A stretch of DNA of 27,440 bases from positions 1 through 27,440 of the forward strand of contig NW_026529229.1 in assembly GCF_026262505.1 (NCBI RefSeq). The letters run 5' to 3'. Source of the DNA: Trichomonas vaginalis G3 (taxonomy: Eukaryota; Parabasalia; Trichomonadida; Trichomonadidae). The notes below the pieces were generated by a model that had not been told where the DNA came from, did no database searches, and was given only the letters and a program-made list of their open reading frames with translations. The number at the start of each line of letters is the position of its first letter. Position 1 is the first letter of the stretch. The translations under genes and the position numbers were made by a program. This document shows positions 6,653 through 14,589 of this stretch, piece after piece.

Positions 6653-6672
6653 TTTTTTACTGAGATGAAATG
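6653..6672 (+). promoter_or_regulatory. Duplicated leader box, copy 2
   Basis: TTTTTTACTGAGATGAAATG, identical to 6482-6501, ends on the ATG at 6670. The two leaders are 171 bp apart, and the genes between them are unrelated, so this is reuse of a regulatory unit and not duplication of a gene. Confidence 0.6.
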
Positions 6673-7280
6673 ACCGAAGAAGTTGAAACGGTAGATTTGA
6701 CACCACAAACAAAAAGTTCAGAACCATTGTCAAAACCTGTCAAAGAACTTACAGATGAAGAGAAAAATTCAATAATAGAAAGTGCCAGGTCTGGAAATAC
6801 AAACCCTAACTACAAAGTCACTTTTCATAAAATGGAACGGCAAGTATCTCAAAAAAGAAACAGACTCTCACAAATAAAATATTGAAGTCTGAAGGAGCTT
6901 TCGAGACAACAGATGGAAAAGTTTACTTCACTGACCAACAGTTCATTATAGAACATCTCATTGACTTAGAGTCGAAATATTCTAAACTTTACAACAAACA
7001 CAAAAAGTTGAAAGGAAAACAAAAACAAATGGCATATGATATTTATGAAGATGTTAACGACACAACTGTTCCTGCAGGTGAAGTAAAGTCAGAGGAACCG
7101 AAAAGTGACGAAAAACCGATAGAAGAAGAGAAACCAAAAACTGAAGATAAACCAAAACCAAAGTTTAGTTTCCAAACTAAACCAAGTCAACCTTCATTAG
7201 CTGGTATGGGTTGGCGTCAAAGACTTATGGCAGCAGGGTTATGTAAAGTAAAGAAAAAAAATATTTTTTTATTTTTATAA
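6670..7280 (+). pseudogene. Unknown lysine/proline-rich protein, looks broken
   Basis: Seen: open coding from the ATG at 6670 begins MTEEVETVDLTPQTKSSEPL. Further on it carries a helical, lysine-rich stretch (YSKLYNKHKKLKGKQKQMAY) and a low-complexity acidic/lysine/proline region (EEPKSDEKPIEEEKPKTEDK). Its end, WRQRLMAAGL...KKKNIFLFL, is written in the leader of the polymerase gene. It appears to be one gene broken in about one place. No domain is recognised. Charge pattern and disorder suggest a linker or DNA-associated protein. It lies immediately upstream of the polymerase, where a terminal protein or accessory factor would be convenient, but no evidence identifies one. Confidence 0.55.
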
Positions 7281-7282
7281 AA
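7254..7282 (+). promoter_or_regulatory. Leader of the polymerase gene, same as helicase leader
   Basis: An A run, then TATTTTTTTATTTTTATAAA and AATG. Nearly the same block precedes the helicase gene on the minus strand (17836-17866). In both places the upstream gene ends inside the block, giving similar tails (KKNIFLFL and KKIFFLFL). Two replication genes therefore share one leader. Confidence 0.6.
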
Positions 7283-9434
7283 ATGCCCCCATATAGAATG
7301 GATAGAAAGTCTGCTAGAATAAAAGCAGAGTTGCAAAGATATGGTTGGAGAGTTTCGAAGAATTTTAAATATAGGAAGGGAAGACCCATAAAAGTCTATG
7401 ACAAACTGGCTGGTCTTCGCTACGAAATGGATTTGGAAACAGCACGTGCAAATTATCCAAACAGACTAGAGAGGTTAGAAGAAGAACGTCTTATGGACAT
7501 GCCTTTCGATGTTAGTGAACCTCAAGTTGAAGGACACGACGGCTTTGCCAGATTCTACTGGAAACATGACGAACAATTGCATCCTTTGAGAAGGAAAAAA
7601 GGTAGTGCAGAGGATGGTCATGCTCCCATGGAAAGAACAAGATATGCATATGAGAAGTACCGTGAAGTTAGAAGTCAAATTACATCTGGTCGAACCTTTA
7701 CAGTAAACTTTGACGAAGGAAAGAACAAAGAAGGCTTCATGGGAGTACTTGCTGCCATACAAGAGAAATAAGAAAGGACACAATCTCAGATTGACCATAA
7801 CGGATTTGGATGGTCACATTTACTATGCAAATGACAATGAACAAACAGCTGCAAAACTTCTTGACGCTTTCAAGACTACAAAGAGAGAACAAATGGTTGA
7901 CTCCGACTCAGACATTTTGAATGCAATTGAAGGAATTGCAAGTGTCAAGTTCGAATGGTACCAACCTAACCCTCAAGCAGTCAGACAACATGCTGGATAC
8001 TTCCCGTTCATAAATAAGTCTGACATTGACTTGACAAGGTATGGAATTTACAATTCAATTGAAACAATTGTCAATGAACCTTGCATTCTTACATGTCTCA
8101 GGAACTCTGGTCTTGTTACAGATGAGAAGATGAAGTATCTTGAGTCATGTGTGAAGACAAGGTACATTCTCAGAGGTCAATTGGCAAAAATTGCACCGTT
8201 GGCAAATGTCAATATCCGAGTCAACATACCTACAGCTAAAGGTTCTTCACATGACGACTATGTTGTTGAGTTCAATTTACCATGGTTGAAGATTGCAATT
8301 GTCCACAACCACTTCATGTTGAACGAAAGTCTTACAAACCCATTGTTCGGAAAAGGCAAGTGCAACATTGTCAGAGCTGTAAACATTCTTTTCGAGAAAG
8401 GTTTGTTGGAACCAATTCCAGATGACAAGCTGACAGAAACTTTTGTACCAAAAGACGAAACAAACTTTTCACTGTTAGCAAGACCAAAAGTTGTTCCAGA
8501 CAAAGTTCTAGTACAAAAGAAGTACACAATTCCACAAGGAGTTGGATTGTTCGGATACCAACCTGAACCAGAAGAACTTCCAATGAGGTTGCAAGAACTT
8601 CAAGATGCTATAAACAAACTTCCATTGAGACATCCAATTGACGTCAAATTGTATTGGAGAGCATCTGAGTTAGGTCAGAAGGTTTTATATGAAACAGGTT
8701 GCTTCGACGATGTTTATGAGATAACAGGAGAAGTTTCTCAGAAGATAAGAGACTCACTTGAATTTCCACAAACTGGACCAATTGGTTGCGACAAGTTCGA
8801 CTCAGATGAAAAGATATACTATGTCGACCTTAACGCTGCATACATGAGGTTTGTCCAATATATTCCGACTGGAATTCCAAACGAAGATGGTGAGTTCCCG
8901 GGAAGGAACTATACAGTTGGAAAAGTCATACAACAACTGTATGATATTAGGAAAGCTTCAAACCCCAAACTTGCAATGACACTCAAATTGCTTATGAATT
9001 CGACATGGGGATATTCCATTAAGAAACCTCAAGAGATGAAGAGTAAACATTATGAGAAGGTCGACAACTTTGTTGAAAGGTTTTCTCCTTTTGTTTTGAA
9101 GTACGAATTCACTCAAGGTCAAAGTGGCTTAGTAACCACATTAAAACCTATTGTCGAACATTGGTCTTACCCTCAGTTCGCAAAGGCAGTCCTTGACAAC
9201 TACAACAAATTCTTCTCCGAAGTCAAATCCAAAGTGAAGGTTTACTATGAGAACATTGACGCACTCATGACGAACGAAGAAGGATACAACAAACTCATTG
9301 AAATGGGAATGGTCGGTGAAAAGATGGGTCAATTCAAATTGGACAAAATTTTCACCGAAGTTCATGTCCTCTCCAAGCGTAAGTACTGGGGCATACTTGA
9401 AGACGGCACAGAAATAAAACATTGCATGAAATAA
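7283..9434 (+). pseudogene. Protein-primed family B DNA polymerase (pPolB), broken
   Basis: Seen: YYVDLNAAYMRFVQYIPTGI (about 8818-8877) is palm motif A. KLAMTLKLLMNSTWGYSIKK (about 8968-9027) is motif B (K...NSxYG type). VKVYYENIDALMTNEEG (about 9236-9286) is motif C. The upstream part is basic (MPPYRMDRKSARIKAELQRY) and leads into polymerase-type sequence (GHNLRLTITDLDGHIYYAND). Known: Polinton polymerases start synthesis from a protein attached to the DNA end and copy the element from its TIRs. The gene looks broken in about one place. It shares its leader block with the helicase. It is the third longest coding region here and the clearest mark of a Maverick. Confidence 0.88.
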
Positions 9435-9456
9435 AAAATTTTTATTCGAATTTGAA
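9435..9456. terminator. A/T palindrome between convergent gene ends
   Basis: AATAAAAAATTTTTATT lies between the stop of the polymerase gene and the stop of the minus-strand gene at 9457. A similar 20-bp palindrome separates the convergent ends at 16129-16148. Such A/T palindromes would give both strands a TAAAA-type 3' signal. The role is inferred. Confidence 0.4.
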
Positions 9457-9702
9457 TTAAAATGTGGGAATTCTTGGGAACGGGAAAGGCTTATTTACTT
9501 GAGGAACAGGTAAAGGTGGTGGAGGTGGAGGTGGTGGCAACCAGTCCATTTTATATTCCTTCCTAGCTAATTTCCGTTTAATTTCATGGTCGCCCTCGGA
9601 GTCTTTGAATCGGACAGGTCGAGTTACACCATTCTTGGTCTCAAACTCATATATAACCTGTTTGTCTGTATTTTCGTCGACTATGGCACGAGACACAAAC
9701 AT
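9457..9702 (-). CDS. Small protein with polyproline C-terminus
   Basis: Seen: from the ATG at 9700-9702 (MFVSRAIVDENTDKQVIYEF) about 81 residues, with a basic stretch (HEIKRKLARKEYKMDWL). A run of eight prolines follows, then PVPQVNKPFPFPRIPTF. Polyproline tails bind SH3, WW or profilin-type partners in eukaryotes, so a host-interaction role is possible. A TTG 15 bases upstream extends the frame, but ATG is preferred. It is divergent from the gene at 9733 with only 30 bp between. It opens the accessory block, whose genes look richer in G and C than the capsid genes. The family is unknown. Confidence 0.6.
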   Translation of the reverse strand: MFVSRAIVDENTDKQVIYEFETKNGVTRPVRFKDSEGDHEIKRKLARKEYKMDWLPPPPPPPPLPVPQVNKPFPFPRIPTF

Positions 9703-9732
9703 TGACCAAACGGACAAAAAGTGTCATTTCGG
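9703..9732. promoter_or_regulatory. Divergent promoter with initiator TGTCATTT
   Basis: On the plus strand GTGTCATTTCGG ends directly on the ATG at 9733 and contains TCATTT, fitting the T. vaginalis initiator. On the minus strand the gap reads GACACTTTTTGTCCGTTTGG before the ATG at 9702. It is 30 bp in all, shared by two accessory genes. Confidence 0.5.
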
Positions 9733-9996
9733 ATGGTCACGCAGCCAATCGCATTCGAGCACTTCGAAGAAGCCTTACGTTCCAAGGGAGAGGGTGTCTG
9801 GTGCAAGGCAGAGGTCATGAAACTCTACGAGCAGTACATCCTCAATGCCTGGGAGGACAAATCGTCCTTGGATTGGCAATTCTACCAACTCCTCTGGGAC
9901 GACCTCCTACGCAACTGGGATAACGAAAGAGCCCAATTCAAAGGTCGGGAACTAATTTTGCAAATTACCCTTAATTTAACATACTTATCCAAATAA
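9733..9996 (+). CDS. Unknown 87-aa helical protein
   Basis: Seen: ATG at 9733, eight bases after TCATTT, starting MVTQPIAFEHFEEALRSKGE. It is rich in W, E and L, with helix-like segments (YEQYILNAWEDKSSLDWQFY, LLWDDLLRNWDNERAQF). The end (LILQITLNLTYLSK) is more hydrophobic and AT-rich, perhaps a diverged tail. The G/C content is visibly higher than in the capsid genes. It contains short inverted repeats such as AGGAC-aaatc-GTCCT and CTTCGAAG. No domain is recognised. Position and promoter class group it with the accessory block. Confidence 0.55.
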   Translation: MVTQPIAFEHFEEALRSKGEGVWCKAEVMKLYEQYILNAWEDKSSLDWQFYQLLWDDLLRNWDNERAQFKGRELILQITLNLTYLSK

Positions 9997-10012
9997 ACAC
10001 CTAAATTTACTT

Positions 10013-10024
10013 GGGGTTTCCCCC
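10013..10024. terminator. GGGG-TTT-CCCC hairpin in the gap between convergent genes
   Basis: A short perfect stem, GGGGTTTCCCC, lies between the stop at 9996 and the stop of the minus-strand HNH-type gene (10046). It is followed by CTAAAATAAAATTTTTTT. It may mark 3' ends for both genes. Weak evidence. Confidence 0.3.
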
Positions 10025-10045
10025 TAAAATAAAATTTTTTTACTC

Positions 10046-10750
10046 TTAGAACCACTCGAGGTTCTCCTTACGGTTGTTGAGCTTGTCACCGTCAATGTGT
10101 CTGACCCTCGTCTTCTTGTCTGGATTTGGAACCCATTGAATTGCGACAAGCTTGCCCATGGAGATTGAACCGCGATTCCGAAGGTTAAGGTTCAAGTGTC
10201 CCAAGTTGTTGAGGACTGGGGTAAGAACCTTGCCTGTCTCCTTGTTGCGGATTTGGTATGGGTAGGGTTGGGAAATTTCGTAAGCGTCATCGGCAACAAG
10301 GGTTGCCCAAACTTCCTTTTCTTCGTGTTTCTCTTCTTCTTCTTCCTCTTCTTCCTCTTCTTCCTCTTCTTCCTCTTCTTTGATAATACCTTCTTCAATT
10401 TGGTACTCACGAAGTACGGTGTTGCATGTTCTGTCCTTTCCGAGTACCTTCCAGATGGCGTCTATCTCTTCGAAGAAACGGTAGATGAGTCTGGCAAGGT
10501 CTCGGTTCTCTCTCGCGTAAATGTGCAAGGTTTCCGTGAAATCGTTCAGGCATTTCTCATTGGAAGCTTGGTTCGTGAGGACTTCGACTTTGAGATTGGT
10601 CATCTCTGTCATAAGACTACTTTGGAGAGTCTTAATGGTGTTTGTCAGATGAGCTTTCAATTGGGCAATTTGAATTTGAACTGGGCGCTTGTCTGGCAAC
10701 CTTGAAAGGACATCTGCTATTGTGTTCGGCTTCGGTGCTTGTTCGGACAT
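10046..10750 (-). CDS. HNH-type nuclease-like protein with coiled coil and polyglutamate
   Basis: Seen: 234 residues. The first 120 are helical and coiled-coil-like (IQIAQLKAHLTNTIKTLQSS). A run of about 17 glutamates follows. From about 155 the layout is that of phage NUMOD4/HNH proteins: YPYQIRNKETGKVLTP, a GHLNLNLRN segment, LVAIQWVPNP, then VRHIDGDKLNNRKENLEW and stop. Known: HNH_3-type domains with HIDGxKxNNRxENLEW belong to homing or nicking endonucleases. Inferred: a DNA-cutting or DNA-binding protein. The promoter is TTCATTTTTTCGATG on the minus strand. The glutamate run and the replacement of the usual N-terminal zinc or adaptor part by a coiled coil are odd. Whether it cuts DNA is unknown. 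Confidence 0.75.
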   Translation of the reverse strand: MSEQAPKPNTIADVLSRLPDKRPVQIQIAQLKAHLTNTIKTLQSSLMTEMTNLKVEVLTNQASNEKCLNDFTETLHIYARENRDLARLIYRFFEEIDAIWKVLGKDRTCNTVLREYQIEEGIIKEEEEEEEEEEEEEEEEKHEEKEVWATLVADDAYEISQPYPYQIRNKETGKVLTPVLNNLGHLNLNLRNRGSISMGKLVAIQWVPNPDKKTRVRHIDGDKLNNRKENLEWF

Positions 10751-10782
10751 CGAAAAAATGAAGTGGTTTGAGAATGGCGGTT

Positions 10783-11367
10783 TTACTTCAAAAAGCTTGT
10801 TATGACAGTTATGTCATACAACAAGTTTAAAATAATATCTTGTTCTTCTTCTGAACGTTTGTTGTCTCTTCCGATAAAAGTTTGGAACATGAGAACCAAA
10901 AAACGTTTTTTGAGATTGCGGAAGAGTTCAGGCAAACGTTCATATTCCGGATATGTTGGGAGCAGTTCGAAACATCTGAGCTGACTTTCGGACAAAATTG
11001 GGACAATGTCAACAAATTCATCTTTGGTCGGACTGCTTGAAGGTAAGTCCCTTACATGTAAGTAGCTCTGGTAAAGTCTTCTCATTTCTGCTAACTTTTG
11101 GAGTATAGCTTCGTAGTTTAGAAGTTTTAATTTTAATTGTCTTATTCCACTCTTGACATCTAAACGGTAACTATCCATGAGGTCAAGAGTAGCTTTGGTA
11201 GCTTTAAGTGGAGCTATCTGTTCCTTGACCTCTGCAATTTTGGTTGCAATTGTGGTTTGAGCTCCTTCAAGTTCGCCGTCTATGTCGTTCTCAACGCCTT
11301 CAACCATGGCTTGAAACTCTTCATCGGTCCATTGAGATTGGTGTGGGACGAATTTAACTTGCTTCAT
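10783..11367 (-). CDS. Unknown 194-aa helical protein
   Basis: Seen: 194 residues starting MKQVKFVPHQSQWTDEEFQA, with a long probable coiled coil (IATKIAEVKEQIAPLKATKA then LDVKSGIRQLKLKLLNYEAI). The C-terminal half is leucine-rich and helical and ends in DITVITSFLK. No enzyme motif is visible. The start is supported by TTCATTTTTTGAATG on the minus strand, the same initiator form as the HNH-type gene upstream of it. The two genes run in the same direction with a 32-base gap, but each has its own initiator, so they are separate units. Function unknown. Confidence 0.65.
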   Translation of the reverse strand: MKQVKFVPHQSQWTDEEFQAMVEGVENDIDGELEGAQTTIATKIAEVKEQIAPLKATKATLDLMDSYRLDVKSGIRQLKLKLLNYEAILQKLAEMRRLYQSYLHVRDLPSSSPTKDEFVDIVPILSESQLRCFELLPTYPEYERLPELFRNLKKRFLVLMFQTFIGRDNKRSEEEQDIILNLLYDITVITSFLK

Positions 11368-11394
11368 TCAAAAAATGAAAAAAAATGTTTTTAC

Positions 11395-11785
11395 TCAAAA
11401 CGTTAAGGTTGACTGAACTGGTTGGATGTCGCCTTCACAGGTTATGTAGAACGGCTGACCCGAGAAGTGAAGGAGAGACTGAATTGCCAATTTCATATGG
11501 GGTAGGGGGTTCTCCTTGTTTGGTATTTTTATCCAAGGACGTTTGTTTAGGAACTTAACAAGAGTTTCTCTTTTGGCGTCCTTTATGTCGTCGAAAGGAG
11601 TTTTTTCCTGGTATTTGAATTGGAATTCCAGTCGAAGTCTCGAGATTCAAGGCAGCCCTTCCAGAAATAGCGGTGAACTTGACCTTGGGCTTCATTACCC
11701 TGCGCAAGTACTGCTTAACAACTTCATTTATCTCTATAAGGTAAATTGCCTCGTCAAATCCTTCTGGTATTCCGAGTCCTTCCAT
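11395..11785 (-). pseudogene. Unknown protein of the accessory block, looks broken
   Basis: Seen: minus-strand coding from an ATG at 11783-11785 (MEGLGIPEGFDEAIYLIEIN, VVKQYLRRVMKPKVKFTA) to a stop at 11395. The end segment reads HMKLAIQSLLHFSGQPFYIT. The gene looks broken in about one place. Its start codon touches the 22-bp repeat array at 11787. Any normal promoter has therefore been displaced by, or consists of, that array. No domain is recognised. Confidence 0.45.
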
Positions 11786-11786
11786 C

Positions 11787-12018
11787 CGACAGGAAAATAT
11801 TTTCCCGACAACTGGAAAAAATTTTCCGGACAAAGGGAAAAAATTTTCCCGACGACAGGAAGAACTCTTCCAGTTGTCCGTCCGTAAACCATTCAAATTT
11901 TCGAAAATTGAGAACTTTTTGGTCGAACTTCAGAAAAAGTTTTTCCTTCCGACAGAAAAAGTTTTTCCTTCCGACAGAAAAAGTTTTTTCTTCCGACAGA
12001 AAAATATTTTCCATCCCA
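11787..12018. repeat. 22-bp phased array with palindromic cores
   Basis: Seen: units of the form CGACnnnGGAAAAAATTTTCC follow each other at 11787, 11806, 11828 and 11850. The last three are each 22 bp. After about 60 bp, four more 22-bp units (CAGAAAAAGTTTTTCCTTCC + GA) run at 11931, 11953, 11975 and 11997. Both sets vary one theme: GACAG, an A run, a T run, TTCC. Units such as GGAAAATATTTTCC are palindromes, and AATTTTCGAAAATT lies in the gap between sets. The unit is not a multiple of three, so it reads through in shifting frames. It sits between divergent genes near the middle of the element. Confidence 0.85.
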
Positions 12019-12596
12019 CAGGACACAAACGAATATCCGACGTCCCACCAACCGAGTCCATTCCCAAACCAGAGGAACCTAAAGCACCAGCCCCTGCACC
12101 TCAGTTCCAGCAAGTACCTCCGATTTACTACCAATTTCCACCTCAAGGTTACTACCCACCACAAGGCTTCCCGAACTACCCTCCTCAGCCTATGCCTTAC
12201 TTCCCCAACCCTTGGATGTTTATGCAAAACCCTGCCCCACAATTCCAATCTCAATCCAAGAGAGACCAAGAGTTCGAAGAAGGTCTGAACCGCTTACGCA
12301 AAGATTATGCTACTGCCCCTATGGAAGACGACAGGCTTTCAGTCTCTTCCCTCAAATCGACCGATTCGACTCGTACCACAGATTCGGTTCGTGACCGTGA
12401 AGACTACCTCAAGCAGTCTGAGAGACTCTTCATCCTACAACCATTTACAGTTGGAGCTCTCAAGAACATGCGCAATTACGAAGGTCAGACACCAGCTGGA
12501 GACCGCAAAACAGACGTACTCGCAAGAGCCGTCCAGCTCGTCAAAACAAAGACTGAGATAGTCGACTTCATTCTTGCAGCTTGCCCATACAAGTAA
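11874..12596 (+). CDS. Proline/tyrosine-rich protein with conserved C-terminal part
   Basis: Seen: an open frame of 240 codons. The first 45 come from the 22-bp repeat array and are probably not original coding. From about 12060 the product is rich in P, Q, Y and F (QVPPIYYQFPPQGYYPPQGF). A charged/serine region follows (DRLSVSSLKSTDSTRTTDSV), then a folded-looking end (LFILQPFTVGALKNMRNYEG, LARAVQLVKTKTEIVDFILA). There is no ATG at the start; the first in-frame ATG is at 12192. The true start is unsettled because the repeat array occupies the expected promoter. The proline-rich part resembles disordered adaptor or virion-linker sequences. Function unknown. Confidence 0.5.
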   Translation: MSVRKPFKFSKIENFLVELQKKFFLPTEKVFPSDRKSFFFRQKNIFHPTGHKRISDVPPTESIPKPEEPKAPAPAPQFQQVPPIYYQFPPQGYYPPQGFPNYPPQPMPYFPNPWMFMQNPAPQFQSQSKRDQEFEEGLNRLRKDYATAPMEDDRLSVSSLKSTDSTRTTDSVRDREDYLKQSERLFILQPFTVGALKNMRNYEGQTPAGDRKTDVLARAVQLVKTKTEIVDFILAACPYK

Positions 12597-12624
12597 AAAA
12601 ATAAACAATTACGAGTTAAACTTT

Positions 12625-12825
12625 TTATTCTTTCTTTTCTGAGTTGTTTAGAGCTGGTTTCTCTTGTAGGAACCTTTCGTACTCTTCCATGGTCATGTAA
12701 TTGCGAATTTTGTACGCAATTCCAGGTTCGTTGTTTTTGAACCTGATGTATGTAACGCTTCCATCCTCCTCGGGGAAGTAAGCTGCTAACATCTGACCAA
12801 GTTTTCTCGGTGACTCGGAGCTCAT
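12625..12825 (-). CDS. Unknown 66-aa protein
   Basis: Seen: 66 residues starting MSSESPRKLGQMLAAYFPEE, then a beta-like SVTYIRFKNNEPGIAYKIRN and an acidic/lysine tail. The minus-strand leader is GTGACATTTTTATG, close to the initiator boxes of its neighbours but with GACA in place of TCA. It lies in the accessory block of short genes, each with its own leader. No domain is recognised. Small size and charge would fit a regulator or host-factor binder, but this is not supported further. Confidence 0.55.
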   Translation of the reverse strand: MSSESPRKLGQMLAAYFPEEDGSVTYIRFKNNEPGIAYKIRNYMTMEEYERFLQEKPALNNSEKKE

Positions 12826-12865
12826 AAAAATGTCACTTTTTAAACGTTAAGTTTTTAGTCTTATT

Positions 12866-13060
12866 TTACCCTTTGTTTACCCTTTGTTTGTCAAGGTAGT
12901 ATTGGAGTGCAATTTCTCCAAATTCTCTGTGTCGGAGTTCTTCAGCATTTTCCAAGGTGTACCTGGAGAACTCAAAGAAGTTGTCAAGAAGATACTGCCA
13001 TGCTGCTCTTCTGAGTTCGTCGGTATTTTGGAAGTGTTGCACCTTCGAGTCTTCGGACAT
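12866..13060 (-). CDS. Unknown 64-aa helical protein
   Basis: Seen: MSEDSKVQHFQNTDELRRAA, followed by mostly helical sequence rich in E, L, R and Y and ending NKG. The minus-strand leader GTGTCATTTTTTCATG gives a clean initiator (TCATTT) ten bases before the ATG, which supports this start. A 13-bp direct repeat (TTTACCCTTTGTT) lies over its end. It is divergent from the membrane-protein gene at 13104. No domain is recognised. Confidence 0.55.
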   Translation of the reverse strand: MSEDSKVQHFQNTDELRRAAWQYLLDNFFEFSRYTLENAEELRHREFGEIALQYYLDKQRVNKG

Positions 13061-13103
13061 GAAAAAATGACACTTTTTCTATTAAACCGTTTTGGCATTT
13101 CTC

Positions 13104-13283
13104 ATGAGTGAGTATAGTTCTGCCGAACCATTGGAAGAGAAGAAGTACCCTTGCTGGCAAAAGACAAAAATAGTTGCCTTAGTTGTCATTGCAATTGTAC
13201 TCGTAATTGAATTCATTGTACTTCTCTTCACGTACCTAAAACTCAAGGACGGCATATGCTTTAAGAAGCTACCATCTTACTAA
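13104..13283 (+). CDS. 59-aa single-pass membrane protein
   Basis: Seen: ATG at 13104. MSEYSSAEPLEEKKYPCWQK is a short acidic then basic N-terminal part. A strong membrane segment of about 23 residues follows (IVALVVIAIVLVIEFIVLLF), then a lysine-rich tail with one cysteine (KLKDGICFKKLPSY). An upstream TTG would add four residues; ATG is preferred. The layout is that of a single-pass protein, but side cannot be fixed because both flanks are charged. It is the second tiny membrane protein in the element, after 1859. The leader GGCATTTCTCATG is a weak initiator. Function unknown. Confidence 0.6.
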   Translation: MSEYSSAEPLEEKKYPCWQKTKIVALVVIAIVLVIEFIVLLFTYLKLKDGICFKKLPSY

Positions 13284-13303
13284 GACTAAACACTTAGATT
13301 TTT

Positions 13304-13332
13304 CAAGCTTGACTTTTTACAATTTGAACTTT
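13304..13332. repeat. 29-bp copy of the ATPase 3' end, left of the nested element
   Basis: GCTTGACTTTTTACAATTTG followed by AACTTTGTT is identical to 14775-14803, the end of the ATPase gene. It stands at the outer left edge of the nested element. The similarity reaches about 15 bp further out in diverged form. Confidence 0.85.
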
Positions 13333-13361
13333 GTTGCTGAATTCAGCAAAAATATAATTTA

Positions 13362-13637
13362 GGGTAGAAGGTTAGATCTAACCTCTTTTCTAACCTCTTT
13401 TCTACCCTCTTGAATTTTCATGAATTTCCTTAAGATAGAAAAAATAAAGTTAGTTTTTTTGTATTTTTTTGTATGTAAGATATGATTTCAGGGGTTATCT
13501 AATGAAAAAGTGTCATTTTTTTGTATTTGACGAGAATGTCGGGTAGAAGGTTAGATCTAACCTGTTTTCTAACCTGTTTTCTACCCTCTTGAATTTTCAT
13601 GAATTTTCCCGAAATAAAAAATAAAGTTAGTTTTTTT
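13362..13637 (+). repeat. 46-bp palindromic repeat, copies 2 and 3, in a 179-bp-spaced duplication
   Basis: GGGTAGAAGGTTAGATCTAA...TCTACCC occurs at 13362-13407 and 13541-13586. After each comes CTCTTGAATTTTCATGAATT and then AAAAAATAAAGTTAGTTTTT. A block of about 97 bp is therefore duplicated with a 179-bp period. GGTTAGATCTAACC is a perfect 14-bp palindrome at the heart of each copy. The two copies differ in T(C/G)TTTTCTAACC. Confidence 0.85.
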
Positions 13638-13669
13638 AAAAAAATATTTTTTATTTTTATTGTAAGAAC

Positions 13670-14580
13670 ATGTTAGCAACAACAGCACCAAACTCGTTAG
13701 TCATGAATCCAACATCTATGTTAGTAGAGATGAAAAGCTTCATTCCTTCTTCATATACTTTTGAAACAGAAATCCAGAAGATAAAGCAAGAACTTTAACA
13801 AGTAATTTAGACTGTAGTGCGAAAGATGAAAACAAATGAACAGTATCTTATGAAATGCAGGACATTATTGACCATTTGCCTAAAACTACCTGAAATCCAA
13901 CAACCAAAAACTCACTATTCCTGAATTCGACGAAATTGAAGTCAAAGCAACTGACTCAGTAGAAATAAAGAAGTTCATACGAAAGGTAAATTATGAATTC
14001 CTTGGTTTTCATTGCACCATAAAGTTATGGACAAAGATTGCGACATGGTATATAAGAATGTTTCTGACATATATAAATCTGAAGAATTTAAGACCTACGA
14101 AACTTTGTTACATTAGTTGCAAAATGTGTATGGCAATAAGAGATAAAGATAAAAGATGTAAAATATGGAATGAACAAATAAGACCCGCTATGTTTGAGAT
14201 GAAGAGAGCAATTGACGCTTTTAGTTGTTTTAGCAGGTAAGGTTCAGAATATAACGCAAAAATGAACCCGCAATGTTCAAAATGTAAAGCAGCAATGAGG
14301 AGATATAACTACTCCGTCAAAGAGATAGAAAAGAATGAGAAACGACTATGCAGATTTAAAGAAAGAAGCAGAGAAACCAGCAGAAAATAAAATGGACATG
14401 TTAGCATTCTGAACAAAAACTATCCAACTGCTGACGATTTCCTTCTATCTGACGTCAAGAAGAAGTATAAAGAAACTTCGGCATAGTTAAAACATTCGAT
14501 GTACTAAAAGAAGAAATAGAAGCTACAAAACTGTTTAAAGTCTCACGAATTCATAACGTTTACCATGTAAAACGCTTATA
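13670..14580 (+). pseudogene. Decayed coding region inside the nested element
   Basis: Seen: short open pieces, beginning MLATTAPNSLVMNPTSMLVE at 13670, with plausible protein-like sequence further on (LTIPEFDEIEVKATDSVEIK). They are interrupted many times. A leader TTTTTTATTTTTATTG resembling the polymerase/helicase leader precedes the first ATG. This looks like a fossil of one or two Maverick-type genes of unknown function. No domain is recognised. Confidence 0.4.
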
Positions 14581-14589
14581 AAATAACTG

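Noticed and set aside
7475-7798. Minus-strand 107-aa cysteine-rich frame
   Set aside because: It is antisense to the polymerase gene, has no leader, and has the composition expected of a shadow frame.
10196-10705. Plus-strand 169-aa frame
   Set aside because: It is antisense to the HNH-type gene. Its phenylalanine run is merely the complement of the polyglutamate tract.
11931-12018. CRISPR-like array of short repeats
   Set aside because: The 22-bp units touch each other with no unique spacers, so this is a tandem repeat.
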